A DNA stretch of 18,276 bases from Sphingobium sp. (GCA_030148625.1 JASBTC010000318.1:1-18276), one strand, 5' to 3'. Positions 1 to 7,942 are shown, numbered from the stretch's first letter. Numbers and translations are program-made. The notes: generated by a model not told the origin, from the letters alone.

Positions 1-84
1 CCCCGCGAAAGCGGGGATCCAGCTATTCCGTGAAGCATCAGGAAAAAGAAGAAGAAGCTGGATTCCCGCTTTCGCGGGAATGAC
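1..84 (-). repeat. REPIN-like inverted-repeat element, copy 1 (cut by window start)
   Basis: The two arms (about 1-24 and 56-84) are near-perfect inverted copies. Each arm is itself a short hairpin, CCCGC-GAAA-GCGGG. The spacer between them (about 25-55), read on the minus strand, matches the spacer of a second element at 10917-11002: both run CTTCTTCTTT, then a variable stretch, then CTGAT and a CGGAA-type end. Copy 1 is therefore the same element in the opposite orientation. The left arm starts at base 1, so the outer end is probably missing from the window. The arm motif resembles intergenic repeats that I know to be widespread in Proteobacteria (REP or dRS3-like). No transposase is nearby. 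Confidence 0.8.
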
Positions 85-112
85 GCCCGAAGGGCGCTAC
101 CAACCGAACCCG

Positions 113-391
113 TTACCGGAAATTGTCCGCATAAGCCTGAAGCTTGAGAGTCCGCCCCGGCGCAGGAACGACGTGGCAGGCGATGCCCTCGCGATCGGCA
201 TAGGCCTTGGCGGCTTCCGCGCTCGGGAAGGTCAGCTTCACCTGTTCGCGCGTGTCGCCCGAACCGGCCCAGCCCATCAGCGGATCGGGCCGCTTGCGCT
301 CGGCGGGCTCGAACTCGAGCACCCAGCTTTGCGTGCGTGCCTTGCCCGACTGCATCGCGTTCTTGGGAAGCTGGTAAATCCGTGCGGCCAT
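113..391 (-). CDS. ETC complex I accessory subunit, NDUFS4-like
   Basis: This 92-residue protein belongs to the ETC complex I subunit conserved-region family, the bacterial relatives of mitochondrial NDUFS4 (18 kDa subunit), which sit on the peripheral arm of NADH:ubiquinone oxidoreductase. Family hallmarks are visible: ARIYQLPKNAMQSGKA at the N-terminus, a W-V-L-E-F-E-P segment near residue 25, DPLMGWAGSGD at about 36-46, a K-L-T-F-P strand followed by AEAAKAYA, and the terminal YADNFR. The frame stays open upstream to 667, but that extension overlaps hrpB and lacks family similarity. The start at 391 has a GAGGG-type ribosome site a few bases upstream and gives the full family domain. It is the last gene of the minus-strand block, 52 bases after hrpB. 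The nuo genes are not in the window, so its link to complex I rests on family membership. Confidence 0.88.
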   Translation of the reverse strand: MAARIYQLPKNAMQSGKARTQSWVLEFEPAERKRPDPLMGWAGSGDTREQVKLTFPSAEAAKAYADREGIACHVVPAPGRTLKLQAYADNFR

Positions 392-435
392 CTGTCTGCC
401 CTCTTGTCCTTGCCCAGCCCCATACACAGGGCACG

Positions 436-455
436 GCGCGGCTTCAACGCCGCGC
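436..455. other. GC-rich hairpin over the hrpB stop codon
   Basis: A 7-bp perfect stem (GCGCGGC at 436-442, GCCGCGC at 449-455) encloses a 6-base loop that contains the hrpB stop codon (444-446). There is no T-run after it, so it is not a classical intrinsic terminator. It could shape mRNA decay or separate expression of hrpB from the small gene downstream. The GC-rich background makes chance occurrence possible. Confidence 0.3.
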
Positions 456-2894
456 GTCCGCCTTCTTGGTCCTGAGCGTCGCATTGGCGGCGGCGGGATC
501 CTCGGGCCAGGGATGCCGGGGATAGCGGCCACGCATCTCCTTGGCGACCGCATGCCAGCTTCCCGCCCAGAAACCCGGCAAGTCGCGCGTCGTCTGGATC
601 GGCCGGCCGGCGGGGGACGTGAGGCTGAGCACCAGCGGCACACCCGCGGCCATGGGGTGGGTCGCAAGGCCGAACAGCGCCTGGACCCGGACGGTCACGG
701 TCGGGCCGGCCTCGGCTTCGTAATCGATCGCGTGATGGCTGCCGGCCGGAGTCGCGAACTCGGCGGGGGCGAGCGAATCGACACGCTTGCGGCCGTCCCA
801 GCCAAGCAGTGCGTCGAGCGTGCCCGACAGCGCCGCACCGTCGATCTCAGACAGGCGGCGCTTGCCGGCAGCCAGCGATGGCAGCCATTGATCGAGCGTC
901 ACCGTCAGCGCTTCATCCGACAGGTCGGGCAATTCGGGCGCGAAGCGGCGGGCAAACCCGGCGCGGCGGCGCAATGACCGGGCATTCTCGCTCCACGGCA
1001 GCAGATCGATGCCGTGCAGGCGGACACCCTCGACCAGTGCCGCGGCGATCGCCTGTGGATCGGCCTTGGCGTCCTGCCCCTTGGCAAGCTGGATCGCGCC
1101 CAGCCAGCGCCCCTGCAGCGCCCGTACGCCCCCCGTCGCCGGATCGAAGCTCACATGCGCGCCGCTTTCGATGCGATCGCCGAACAGCGCCTCGATCGTC
1201 GCGAAATCGATCGCCGCGGCGGACAGGATACGTGCGCCCTGCGCAACGCCCTGGATCTCGGCCACGGCAAGCCAGTCCTCACGCGCGAGCGGCGATGCCG
1301 GATCGAGCCGGAAACCGCGACCGCCGACCGAGATCCAGTCGGCACCGTCATTGCCGCGCCGCCTCGACAGCCGATCGGGAAAGGCAAGCGCGACACAGGC
1401 ACCGATTTCTCCGTCACCTCCGCCCCCATTTGCGCCGCCGCCGACGAGTTTCGCCCATCGTTCGGCCAGTCGCCGCCCCGATTCGGCGCGCTGCCCGCGC
1501 TCGTTCCGCCAGCGCCGCAGCCGCAATTCGAGATCGGCATCCTGCCCGCCGAGCCCACGTTCGGACAAAAGCACCGCGATCTGCGCGGCGAGCCGTCCCC
1601 AACCGCGTGCACCCGCCTCGACCAGCATATGGGCAAGGCGCGGCGGCATGGGCAGCTTGGCAAGCGCCGCGCCATGGCGCGTCGGGCGACCGTCGCCGTC
1701 GATCGCCCCCAGCGTCTCCAGCCGTCTGCGCGCTTCGGAGATCGCGGCATCGGGTGGTGGATCGAGCCAGGCCAGGCTGCGCGGATCGCTCACGCCCCAT
1801 AGCGCGCAATCGAGCATCAACGGCGACAGGTCGGCTTCCAGTATCTCGGGCGGATCGAACCGTGGCAGTCCGGCGGTCGCAGCCTCCTCCCACAAGCGGA
1901 TCGCGACGCCCGGCCCCTGTCGCGCGGCGCGGCCGGCGCGCTGCGTCACCGATGCCTGGCTGGCGCGTTCAGTGACGAGCCGGGTCATGCCCGCCGCGCG
2001 ATCGTAACGCGGGCGACGGGCGAGCCCCGAATCGACGACGACACGAACACCATCGAGCGTCAGGCTGGTCTCGGCGATGCTGGTGGCAAGCACCAGCTTG
2101 CGCCGCCCCACCGGCCCGGCCGCGATCGCCGCGCGCTGCGCGCCGGGGTCGAGCGTGCCGTGCAGCCGGTGGAGATCGACATCCGCCGGCAATCCGGTCA
2201 ACCGCTCCGCGGTCCGCTCGATCTCTGCAACCCCGGGCAGGAACGCAAGCACCCCGCCCTGCTCCTCTGCCAGAGCGCGCCGGATCGCAGCCGCCATTTC
2301 GTCCTCGATCCGCGCCTCGGCACGGCGGCCAATATGGCGCAGGGTCAAGGGATAGCTGCGCCCCTCGCTCTCGATCACAGGCGCATCGCCGAGCAAGGCC
2401 GCGAAACGTGCCCCGTCGAGCGTCGCCGACATGGCAACCAGGCGCAAATCGGGCCGAAGGCCGCCCTGCGCGTCGCGCGCAAGCGCCAGGCCGAAATCGC
2501 TGTCGAGGCTGCGTTCGTGAACCTCGTCGAACAGCACGGCCGAGACACCAGGCAATTCGGGATCGGCCTGGATGCGATTGCGGAAAATGCCTTCGGTCAG
2601 CACCAGGACGCGTGTCGCCGCCGACTGGCGGCTGTCCATGCGCGTCGCATAGCCGATCGTGCCCCCCACCGATTCGCCGGCAAGCTGCGCCATCCGCTCG
2701 GCGGCGGCGCGCGCGGCCAGGCGGCGGGGCGAAAGCAGCAGGATCTGGCCGGTGCACCAGGGTTCGGCAAGCAGAGCCGGCGCCACTGCGGTGGTCTTGC
2801 CCGCGCCCGGCGGTGCGACCAGCACCGAATTGGGCGCATCGCGCAAAGCCGCAAGCAGTGCGGGCAGGACGGCGAGGATCGGAAGATCGGTCAT
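444..2894 (-). CDS. hrpB: ATP-dependent helicase HrpB
   Basis: This 816-residue protein is close to the usual HrpB length. It is a superfamily 2 DEAH/RHA-type NTP-dependent helicase of unclear physiological substrate. Motif I is APPGAGKTT (about 28-35), motif II is the DEVH box in LFDEVHERSLD (D123-H126), motif III is SAT (156-158), and motif VI is QRAGRAAR (318-325). The helicase core is followed by the helicase-associated winged-helix/ratchet region and the long HrpB-specific C-terminal domain, ending in a basic tail. The start at 2894 lies 11 bases after the DUF1801 stop and leaves a normal short N-terminus before motif I. The Shine-Dalgarno sequence is weak, which suggests translation depends partly on the upstream gene. 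Gene order suggests co-transcription with ispB and the DUF1801 gene, although no functional link is known to me. Confidence 0.95.
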   Translation of the reverse strand: MTDLPILAVLPALLAALRDAPNSVLVAPPGAGKTTAVAPALLAEPWCTGQILLLSPRRLAARAAAERMAQLAGESVGGTIGYATRMDSRQSAATRVLVLTEGIFRNRIQADPELPGVSAVLFDEVHERSLDSDFGLALARDAQGGLRPDLRLVAMSATLDGARFAALLGDAPVIESEGRSYPLTLRHIGRRAEARIEDEMAAAIRRALAEEQGGVLAFLPGVAEIERTAERLTGLPADVDLHRLHGTLDPGAQRAAIAAGPVGRRKLVLATSIAETSLTLDGVRVVVDSGLARRPRYDRAAGMTRLVTERASQASVTQRAGRAARQGPGVAIRLWEEAATAGLPRFDPPEILEADLSPLMLDCALWGVSDPRSLAWLDPPPDAAISEARRRLETLGAIDGDGRPTRHGAALAKLPMPPRLAHMLVEAGARGWGRLAAQIAVLLSERGLGGQDADLELRLRRWRNERGQRAESGRRLAERWAKLVGGGANGGGGDGEIGACVALAFPDRLSRRRGNDGADWISVGGRGFRLDPASPLAREDWLAVAEIQGVAQGARILSAAAIDFATIEALFGDRIESGAHVSFDPATGGVRALQGRWLGAIQLAKGQDAKADPQAIAAALVEGVRLHGIDLLPWSENARSLRRRAGFARRFAPELPDLSDEALTVTLDQWLPSLAAGKRRLSEIDGAALSGTLDALLGWDGRKRVDSLAPAEFATPAGSHHAIDYEAEAGPTVTVRVQALFGLATHPMAAGVPLVLSLTSPAGRPIQTTRDLPGFWAGSWHAVAKEMRGRYPRHPWPEDPAAANATLRTKKADARR

Positions 2895-2905
2895 GGCGGC
2901 GCGGT

Positions 2906-3301
2906 TCAGAGCGCCTGTGTCGGCCTGGTGGGATCGCCCAATTCCGCATTGAGCGCCGCAGCGGCGGCCGCAAGCCGCGTAATCTGGGCCGGATCGACCT
3001 CGGTCTCCTGCGTCATCACCAGATTGCCGAGCTCATATTTGCCGCTCGGCCTGATCCGCGAATCGAGCTGGGTCAGCCGCTTGCCGCGCCAGAAGCCGAG
3101 CAGCACGCGATGATCCTCGGCACGGATCAGCATGCACAGGCCGTTCGAAACGAACACCAGATTGCCCCATTTGATGATTTCGTCGAACGCGGCGCCCGCA
3201 TTCACCGCGGCGCGCAGCATCTCGACGCGCATATGCTGCCAGCCGGTCAGCGCGGCGACATAGGCGTCGGGGCTTGCCGCCGCCGCCATGCCGCGCATCA
3301 T
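2906..3301 (-). CDS. DUF1801 domain protein
   Basis: This 131-residue soluble protein has no signal peptide or membrane helix. The core motif E-I-I-K-W-G-N-L-V-F (about 41-50), followed by NG, a strand with HRVLLGFWRG and later KYELGNL, fits the DUF1801 (YdhG-like) fold. Members are small single-domain proteins of unknown biochemical role, some annotated as YdhG/iron-sulfur associated. The frame is open to 3556, but the extension runs into ispB. The ATG at 3301 has a GAGG 8 bases upstream, overlapping the ispB stop region, and in-frame ATGs also lie at 3298 and 3289. It lies 10 bases from ispB and 11 from hrpB, so it is probably in the same transcript. Function is unknown. Confidence 0.82.
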   Translation of the reverse strand: MMRGMAAAASPDAYVAALTGWQHMRVEMLRAAVNAGAAFDEIIKWGNLVFVSNGLCMLIRAEDHRVLLGFWRGKRLTQLDSRIRPSGKYELGNLVMTQETEVDPAQITRLAAAAAALNAELGDPTRPTQAL

Positions 3302-3311
3302 CGGCCCGGCC

Positions 3312-4328
3312 TCAATAGGCCCGCGCGATCGCGAACTCGACCGCCTCGACCAGCGCGGCCTTGGCCTGACTCGCCGGGAAGAGGCCGAGCGCATCGATCG
3401 CGCGCTGCCCGTAATGGCGCGCCCGCTGGAGCGTGTCGGCGATCGCACCGGTGCTGTCCAGAAGCGCGGTTGCATGCGCCAGATCGGCATCGCTGATGCG
3501 ATGGCCGTGCATCGCATCGCGCCAGAATTTCCGATCTTCCTCACCGCCGCGCGCATGCGCGAGGATCACCGGCAAGGTCACCTTGCCGTCGCGGAAATCG
3601 TCACCGACGCCCTTGCCCATCGTCTCCTCGTCCGAGGAATAGTCGATGGCGTCGTCGACCAGCTGGAACGCGATGCCGAGATTGCGGCCATAGGCGTCGA
3701 GCGCCTCTTCCTCAGCTTCGCTGCGCTCGGCGACGACCGCCGCGATCCGGCAGGCGGCGGCGAACAGCGCGGCGGTCTTGGCGCCGATGATCTCGAGATA
3801 ACGATCCTCGCGCGTCTCCACCTGACGCTGCGCGGTGAGCTGGTTCACTTCGCCTTCGGCGATCACCGCGGAGGCATTGGACAGGATGCGCAGCACCTTG
3901 AGGCTGCCATCCTCCACCATCAGCTCGAACGACCGGCTGAACAGGAAATCGCCGACCAGTACGCTTGCGGGATTGCCCCAGATCATGTTGGCGGTGCGCC
4001 GGCCGCGACGCAGGTCCGATCCGTCGACGACATCGTCATGGAGCAAGGTGGCGGTGTGGATGAACTCGACACAGGCCGCCAGCTTGTGCTGCCGCGTGCC
4101 CGCATAATCGAGCATCCGCGCGCAGGCGAGCGTCAGCATCGGGCGCATCCGCTTGCCGCCGCCGGCGATCAGATGACCGGCCAGTTCGGGGATCAGCGGG
4201 ATATCCGACTGCATCCGCGCCAGGATCACGCTGTTGACCTGATTGAGGTCGCCGGCGACCAGCGCCATCATCGGCTCGAGCGAAGGAACGCGGCCGTTGG
4301 GCGCGAGACGGTGGATGGTTGCAGACAT
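3312..4328 (-). CDS. ispB: Long-chain polyprenyl diphosphate synthase (octa/decaprenyl)
   Basis: This 338-residue trans-isoprenyl diphosphate synthase extends farnesyl or geranylgeranyl diphosphate with isopentenyl diphosphate to make the ubiquinone side chain. The first Asp-rich motif is DDVVD (98-102) and the second is DDAID (225-229). GGGKRMRP (57-64) is the IPP-binding region, and K184-T185 and the Q222 region match family positions. The FIHTATLLH segment just before the first motif has small residues, as in long-chain synthases. If the host makes Q-10, as sphingomonads do, the product is probably decaprenyl diphosphate (ddsA), but chain length cannot be read with certainty. The frame is open to 4427; the start at 4328 was chosen because the upstream part runs toward the divergent gene and lacks family similarity. 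It is probably the first gene of the minus-strand block. Confidence 0.93.
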   Translation of the reverse strand: MSATIHRLAPNGRVPSLEPMMALVAGDLNQVNSVILARMQSDIPLIPELAGHLIAGGGKRMRPMLTLACARMLDYAGTRQHKLAACVEFIHTATLLHDDVVDGSDLRRGRRTANMIWGNPASVLVGDFLFSRSFELMVEDGSLKVLRILSNASAVIAEGEVNQLTAQRQVETREDRYLEIIGAKTAALFAAACRIAAVVAERSEAEEEALDAYGRNLGIAFQLVDDAIDYSSDEETMGKGVGDDFRDGKVTLPVILAHARGGEEDRKFWRDAMHGHRISDADLAHATALLDSTGAIADTLQRARHYGQRAIDALGLFPASQAKAALVEAVEFAIARAY

Positions 4329-4425
4329 GCGGCGCGATGTGGCGCGGAGCGCCGCGATATGCAAGCAATATGGCCTTGCTTTCGCCGACGGCTCCCCCGA
4401 AAAGCCGAGCGGACAGGGAGGCCCC
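4329..4425. promoter_or_regulatory. Divergent intergenic region between ispB and chorismate mutase
   Basis: These 97 bases separate two divergent starts, so promoters for both transcripts are expected here by position. Visible features are a small GGCGC-GGA-GCGCC hairpin (4341-4353), a short inverted repeat GCAAG...CTTGC (about 4361-4379) around an AT-richer CAATATGG stretch, and AGGGAG (4414-4419), which is the ribosome site for the gene at 4426. No convincing -35/-10 pair could be assigned. Confidence 0.4.
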
Positions 4426-4707
4426 ATGACCGACGACCGGCTGACGCGCTATCGCGAAAGCATCGACAATATCGACGCAGCACTCGTCTTCATGCTGGCG
4501 GAGCGCTTCAAGATCACCCAGGCAGTGGGCGAATACAAGGCGCAGACCGGCCTGCCCCCGGCGGATCCCGGTCGCGAGGAACGCCAGATCACCCGGCTGC
4601 GCGCGCTCGCGCAGCAGGCGAATCTCGATCCCGACTTCACCGAGAAATTCCTGCGCTTCATCATCGACGAAGTGATCCGCCACCATCAGGGCATGCAGGC
4701 CGGCTGA
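4426..4707 (+). CDS. Chorismate mutase, AroQ class, monofunctional
   Basis: This 93-residue all-helical chorismate mutase converts chorismate to prephenate in phenylalanine and tyrosine synthesis. Active-site residues line up with the E. coli P-protein mutase domain with an offset of one: R10, R27, K38, D47, R50 and E51 correspond to R11, R28, K39, D48, R51 and E52, and a Gln lies near the C-terminus at position 88. It is a free-standing domain with no prephenate dehydratase or dehydrogenase fused and no signal peptide, so it is cytoplasmic. The start at 4426 has a clear AGGGAG ribosome site about 6 bases upstream; the open frame from 4243 runs through ispB and is not coding. The stop lies 6 bases before the ABC ATPase start, so the genes are probably co-transcribed. 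Confidence 0.92.
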   Translation: MTDDRLTRYRESIDNIDAALVFMLAERFKITQAVGEYKAQTGLPPADPGREERQITRLRALAQQANLDPDFTEKFLRFIIDEVIRHHQGMQAG

Positions 4708-4713
4708 TCCGCC

Positions 4714-5592
4714 ATGACCGACGCGGTCATCGAAGCGCGGTCGGTCGCCAAACATTATGGTGCGGTGTCCGCGCTTGCCGGTCTCGACCTTCGGATACCC
4801 AGAGGCGGGGTCTTCGGCCTGCTCGGCCCCAATGGCGCGGGCAAATCGACATTGCTGCGAATCGCACTCGATCTGGTGCGGCCGAGCGCGGGCGAAATCC
4901 TGCTGTTCGGTGCACCGGTCGATGCGAAGACGCTGCGCCGCGTCGGCGGCTTCATCGAGGCGCCGCGCTTCCACCCCTATCTGACCGCCACGCAGACGAT
5001 TCACAGCCTCGCATTGACGGCGGGCATTGCCGTGCCCGATACCGAGGCCCTGCTCGAACGCGTGGGGCTGACCCAGGCAGCGCATCGCCGCGTCGACGGC
5101 TTCTCCCTGGGCATGAAACAGCGACTGGGCATCGCCTGCGCACTGATCGGCGGGCCCGAGTTGGTGATCCTGGACGAACCCACCAACGGCATGGATCCGG
5201 CGGGTATTCAGGATATCCGGCGGCTGGTCCGCGATATCGCCGATCGCGACGGCGCAACCGTGCTGCTGTCCAGCCATCTGCTCGATGAGGTGCAGCGGAT
5301 CTGCGACCATGTCGCGATCCTCGACCATGGCCGGCTGGTGACGAGCGGGCCGATCGGCGAATTGCTGGGGTCGGACGAGATATTGAGGATCTCCGCGGTC
5401 CCAATGGAGCGGGCGCTCGCCATTGCCGGGCAAGGGGCCCGACAGGACGGCGAGGCGCTGTTGGTTCCGATCGCGCGTTCGGCGGCGCCCGGCCTTATCG
5501 CCGCGCTGGTCGAAGCGGGCGTCGCGATCAGCGAAGCACGCTGGGTGCGGAGCGATCTCGAAAGCCTGTTCTTCGAAAGGACCGGCCAGTGA
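4714..5592 (+). CDS. ABC transporter ATP-binding protein (ABC-2 type)
   Basis: This 292-residue protein has one nucleotide-binding domain. Walker A is GPNGAGKST (38-46), the signature is SLGMKQR (131-137, a variant of LSGGQ typical of the CcmA/NatA type), Walker B is LVILDEP (150-156), and the H-loop is SSH (186-188). The part after about 215 is a short C-terminal extension seen in drug or bacteriocin-immunity type exporters. It should energise the membrane protein encoded immediately downstream; its stop overlaps that gene's start by one base. Substrate is not evident. The start has a weak ribosome site and follows the chorismate mutase stop by 6 bases, suggesting translational coupling. Confidence 0.92.
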   Translation: MTDAVIEARSVAKHYGAVSALAGLDLRIPRGGVFGLLGPNGAGKSTLLRIALDLVRPSAGEILLFGAPVDAKTLRRVGGFIEAPRFHPYLTATQTIHSLALTAGIAVPDTEALLERVGLTQAAHRRVDGFSLGMKQRLGIACALIGGPELVILDEPTNGMDPAGIQDIRRLVRDIADRDGATVLLSSHLLDEVQRICDHVAILDHGRLVTSGPIGELLGSDEILRISAVPMERALAIAGQGARQDGEALLVPIARSAAPGLIAALVEAGVAISEARWVRSDLESLFFERTGQ

Positions 5593-6392
5593 TGCTGCAC
5601 CAGGCCATTTCGGGCGAGGCGTATCGGACCATCCGCAATCCCCGCGCACTTTTCTGGGCCTATGCGATCGTGCCGCTGTTCATCCTGATCTTCGGACTGG
5701 GCCTCGAGCTTGCGGTGAGGATCGAGACATCCGCGGTCCCGACCACGATCGAGCCGATCCGGCTCGCAATCCGTTCGCTCGGGGCCGGCGGCAACGCGAT
5801 CGCGCAGCTTTTCTACGCGATCGGCGCGGCAGCGCTGGTCGCCAATGACTATCGCTGGGAAAGTTGGCGGCTGATCGCCCCGCGCAATGCGCGATCGAAC
5901 CTGATCCTCGCCAAATATAGCGTCTATCTCATATGCGCGGCGGCAAGCCTGGCCGCGATCGTCGGTGTCGAATTCTTCTCGGCACTGGCCGGCAGCATCG
6001 CAAAGGGCGCGCCGGTCGCCTGGGTGGTCACCGATGGGCCGGGCTGGACCGCGCTGGCCGCGACCTGGGCCGCATCGCTGGCCGAACTCGCCGCGCTCGG
6101 CGCGATCGCAATGGCGGGCGCGGTGGCGACGCGGTCGCTGCTCGGCGGTGCGATGCCGGCCTTTCTGTTCTCGCTCGGCCAATCGCTGCTGCTCGCATTC
6201 GCCCAGCCCCCCGCCGGGATCAATCGCGCGATCCTGCTGCCCGTGCATGCCGGCGATCTCGCGCGCGGCTGGGCGCAGGGCGGCGCATGTGTCGACGCGA
6301 TCGCGGGCGCGGCGATGCTGCTGCTCTGGGCGGCCGTCATGCTGGCCGCATCGATCATCCTGTTCTCACGCCAGGATCTGTCGCGCGAATAG
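5592..6392 (+). CDS. ABC-2 type transporter membrane subunit
   Basis: This 266-residue integral membrane protein has about six hydrophobic segments, including roughly 15-38, 60-78, 105-130, 150-175, 190-205 and 235-258, and no signal sequence other than the first helix. Size, topology and position directly after the ATPase fit an ABC-2 permease of the YhiD/BcrB-like kind, forming a homodimeric export channel. The ATG at 5592 overlaps the ATPase stop (TGATG); a GTG at 5589 would add one residue. The gene ends just before a strong hairpin at 6407. Sequence alone does not reveal the substrate. The chorismate mutase in the same cluster is a hint at best. Confidence 0.85.
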   Translation: MLHQAISGEAYRTIRNPRALFWAYAIVPLFILIFGLGLELAVRIETSAVPTTIEPIRLAIRSLGAGGNAIAQLFYAIGAAALVANDYRWESWRLIAPRNARSNLILAKYSVYLICAAASLAAIVGVEFFSALAGSIAKGAPVAWVVTDGPGWTALAATWAASLAELAALGAIAMAGAVATRSLLGGAMPAFLFSLGQSLLLAFAQPPAGINRAILLPVHAGDLARGWAQGGACVDAIAGAAMLLLWAAVMLAASIILFSRQDLSRE

Positions 6393-6406
6393 AGCGAATT
6401 GCAGTT

Positions 6407-6450
6407 CTACAGCAGGCTGCGCGAAGTGTGAATCGCGCAGCCTGCTGTAG
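6407..6450. terminator. Perfect 18-bp hairpin between convergent genes
   Basis: CTACAGCAGGCTGCGCGA (6407-6424) is exactly complementary to 6433-6450, with an 8-base loop AGTGTGAA. It starts 14 bases after the ABC permease stop and lies between two converging transcripts, so a bidirectional terminator role is likely. A strong T-run is missing on both sides, so termination could be Rho-assisted, or the structure could be an mRNA 3'-end stabiliser or a repeat. Confidence 0.65.
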
Positions 6451-6463
6451 GTCTTTGCTGTCA

Positions 6464-6507
6464 CATCGCTTGATGCGGAAAACCGGTCCCCACTTTTCCG
6501 CGCGATG
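6464..6507. repeat. Alphaproteobacterial-type palindromic intergenic repeat
   Basis: An outer stem CATCG/CGATG (6464-6468, 6503-6507) and an inner stem GCGGAAAA/TTTTCCGC (6475-6482, 6494-6501) enclose CCGGTCCCCAC. The core AAACCGGTCCCCACTTTTCCGC-like pattern is, from memory, shared with a family of intergenic repeats common in Alphaproteobacteria. It lies 15 bases from the histidine kinase stop and may also act as its transcript end. Only one copy is in the window, so membership in a repeat family is recalled, not shown here. Confidence 0.55.
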
Positions 6508-6521
6508 CTTTAAATCGGGAA

Positions 6522-7916
6522 TCAGGGGGCGGCGGGCAGCCTCAACCGCACCATCAATCCGCCCAGATCCTCGCTTTCCTCAAGCAGGACCGCGCCACCA
6601 TAGATTTCCGCCACGTCGCGGACGATGGCGAGACCGAGGCCGGTGCCGGGTTTGCCCGTATCCAGCCGGACGCCACGGTCGAAGATGCGCTGGCGCTCGC
6701 CCTCGGGGATGCCCGGGCCGTCATCCTCGACCAGGCATTCGACATAGTCGCCGCTGCGCTGCACGGTGACGAACACGCTGCCACCGCCATATTTGGCGGC
6801 ATTCTCGATCAGATTGCCGAGCATCTCGTCCAGATCCTGCCGCTCGGCATGAACCGCCAGGTCGCGCGGCCCGTCCATATCGAAGCGGACATGGGCATAG
6901 AGCCGCCCCACGGCGCGCTCCACCGCTTCCAGGCTCTGCCACACCACCGCGCGGCTATGGGCATGGCCACGCCGGCCGACGGCGCGGGCGCGGGCGAGAT
7001 GGTGATCGACCTGGCGACGCATGGTCGATGCTTCGCGGATCACGGTCTCGGGCAGGTCGGCGGCATGCGCCGTCGCCGCATTCATGATCACGGTCAGCGG
7101 CGTCTTGAGCGCATGCGCCAGATTGCCGGCATGCTCGCGCGCTTCCTCGGCCTGTTTCTCATTGTGCGCCAGCAACGCGTTCAATTCCTGGATCAGCGGC
7201 TGCACCTCGTCAGGCATCGCTTCCTCGACGCGATTCGTCCGTCCCGCGCGCATCGCGCCGATCGCTTCGCGCAATTTCTTGAGCGGCCAGAGGCCGTAAA
7301 ATGTCTGCAGCGCGGCCATGACGATCAGGCCGAGACCGAGCAATGCGAAGCTGCGCACCAATGTGCGCCGCAATGTCTGGATCTGGTCGTCCAGCCCGTC
7401 GCGGCTCTGCGCGATCTGGAAACGCCAGATCATCGGCGAATCGGGCAGCTGGATGTCGCGCTCCATCACGCGCAGCTTCTGATCCGAGAATTCGTTGCTG
7501 TCATAGGTGTGGATCGCCGAATCGCGATGCGCCGCGCCGGTACGCAAGCGCCGGTCCCACAATGAGCGCGAGGGGAAAGGCTCGATGCCCTTGCCGCTGA
7601 CTTGCCAGTAAAGCCCCGAATTGGGCTCGAGGAAACGCTGATCGGCCAGCGGGCGGCTGAAGCGGACTTCGCCGACTGGCCCGATCTCGGCCGATGCGAT
7701 CATCGAGTTGAGTACATATTCCATGCCCGCATCGAAATTGCGCGTGATCGCAGTGGTCAGCACGCGATCGAGCGCAAGGCCGCCGCCCACCAGCAACAGC
7801 AGGATCCACAGCGCCGCGACGCCGATCATGCGCCGGCTGAGCGAACCCGTGTTGCGCTGCTTCGGCAGCTTGGCGGACGAGGGGGCGGCTTCGGCTTCAG
7901 ACATCGGCACCGGCAT
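6522..7916 (-). CDS. Sensor histidine kinase, PhoQ-like
   Basis: This 464-residue inner-membrane kinase has TM1 at about 31-51, a periplasmic sensor region of about 52-188, TM2 at about 189-207, a HAMP-like linker at about 208-260, then DHp and catalytic domains. The H-box is NLAHALKTPL with phospho-acceptor H268, close to the NLTHSLK pattern of PhoQ. The N-box is NLIENAAKYGG (N368, N372), G1 is DDGPGIP (398-404) and G2 is GTGLGLA (424-430), so all ATP-binding motifs are intact. The periplasmic part lacks the acidic cluster known in enterobacterial PhoQ, so the signal may differ. It lies 26 bases downstream of the response regulator, its presumed partner. An alternative start at 7904 (fifth codon) would drop four residues; neither start has a strong ribosome site. 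Confidence 0.93.
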   Translation of the reverse strand: MPVPMSEAEAAPSSAKLPKQRNTGSLSRRMIGVAALWILLLLVGGGLALDRVLTTAITRNFDAGMEYVLNSMIASAEIGPVGEVRFSRPLADQRFLEPNSGLYWQVSGKGIEPFPSRSLWDRRLRTGAAHRDSAIHTYDSNEFSDQKLRVMERDIQLPDSPMIWRFQIAQSRDGLDDQIQTLRRTLVRSFALLGLGLIVMAALQTFYGLWPLKKLREAIGAMRAGRTNRVEEAMPDEVQPLIQELNALLAHNEKQAEEAREHAGNLAHALKTPLTVIMNAATAHAADLPETVIREASTMRRQVDHHLARARAVGRRGHAHSRAVVWQSLEAVERAVGRLYAHVRFDMDGPRDLAVHAERQDLDEMLGNLIENAAKYGGGSVFVTVQRSGDYVECLVEDDGPGIPEGERQRIFDRGVRLDTGKPGTGLGLAIVRDVAEIYGGAVLLEESEDLGGLMVRLRLPAAP

Positions 7917-7942
7917 GAATTGCCGTCAGCATGAGCGCGTGA

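Noticed and set aside
809..1975. A 388-codon plus-strand open frame
   Set aside because: It lies antisense to hrpB, and its translation is almost entirely Arg, Pro, Ala and Ser.
3288..5288. A 666-codon plus-strand open frame
   Set aside because: It runs antisense to ispB and out of frame through the chorismate mutase and ABC ATPase genes, all of which have complete motifs. Its translation is low-complexity, rich in Arg, Ala and Gly.
4036..5649. A 537-codon minus-strand open frame
   Set aside because: It is antisense to the chorismate mutase and ABC ATPase genes and out of frame with ispB. Long shadow frames are expected in DNA this GC-rich.
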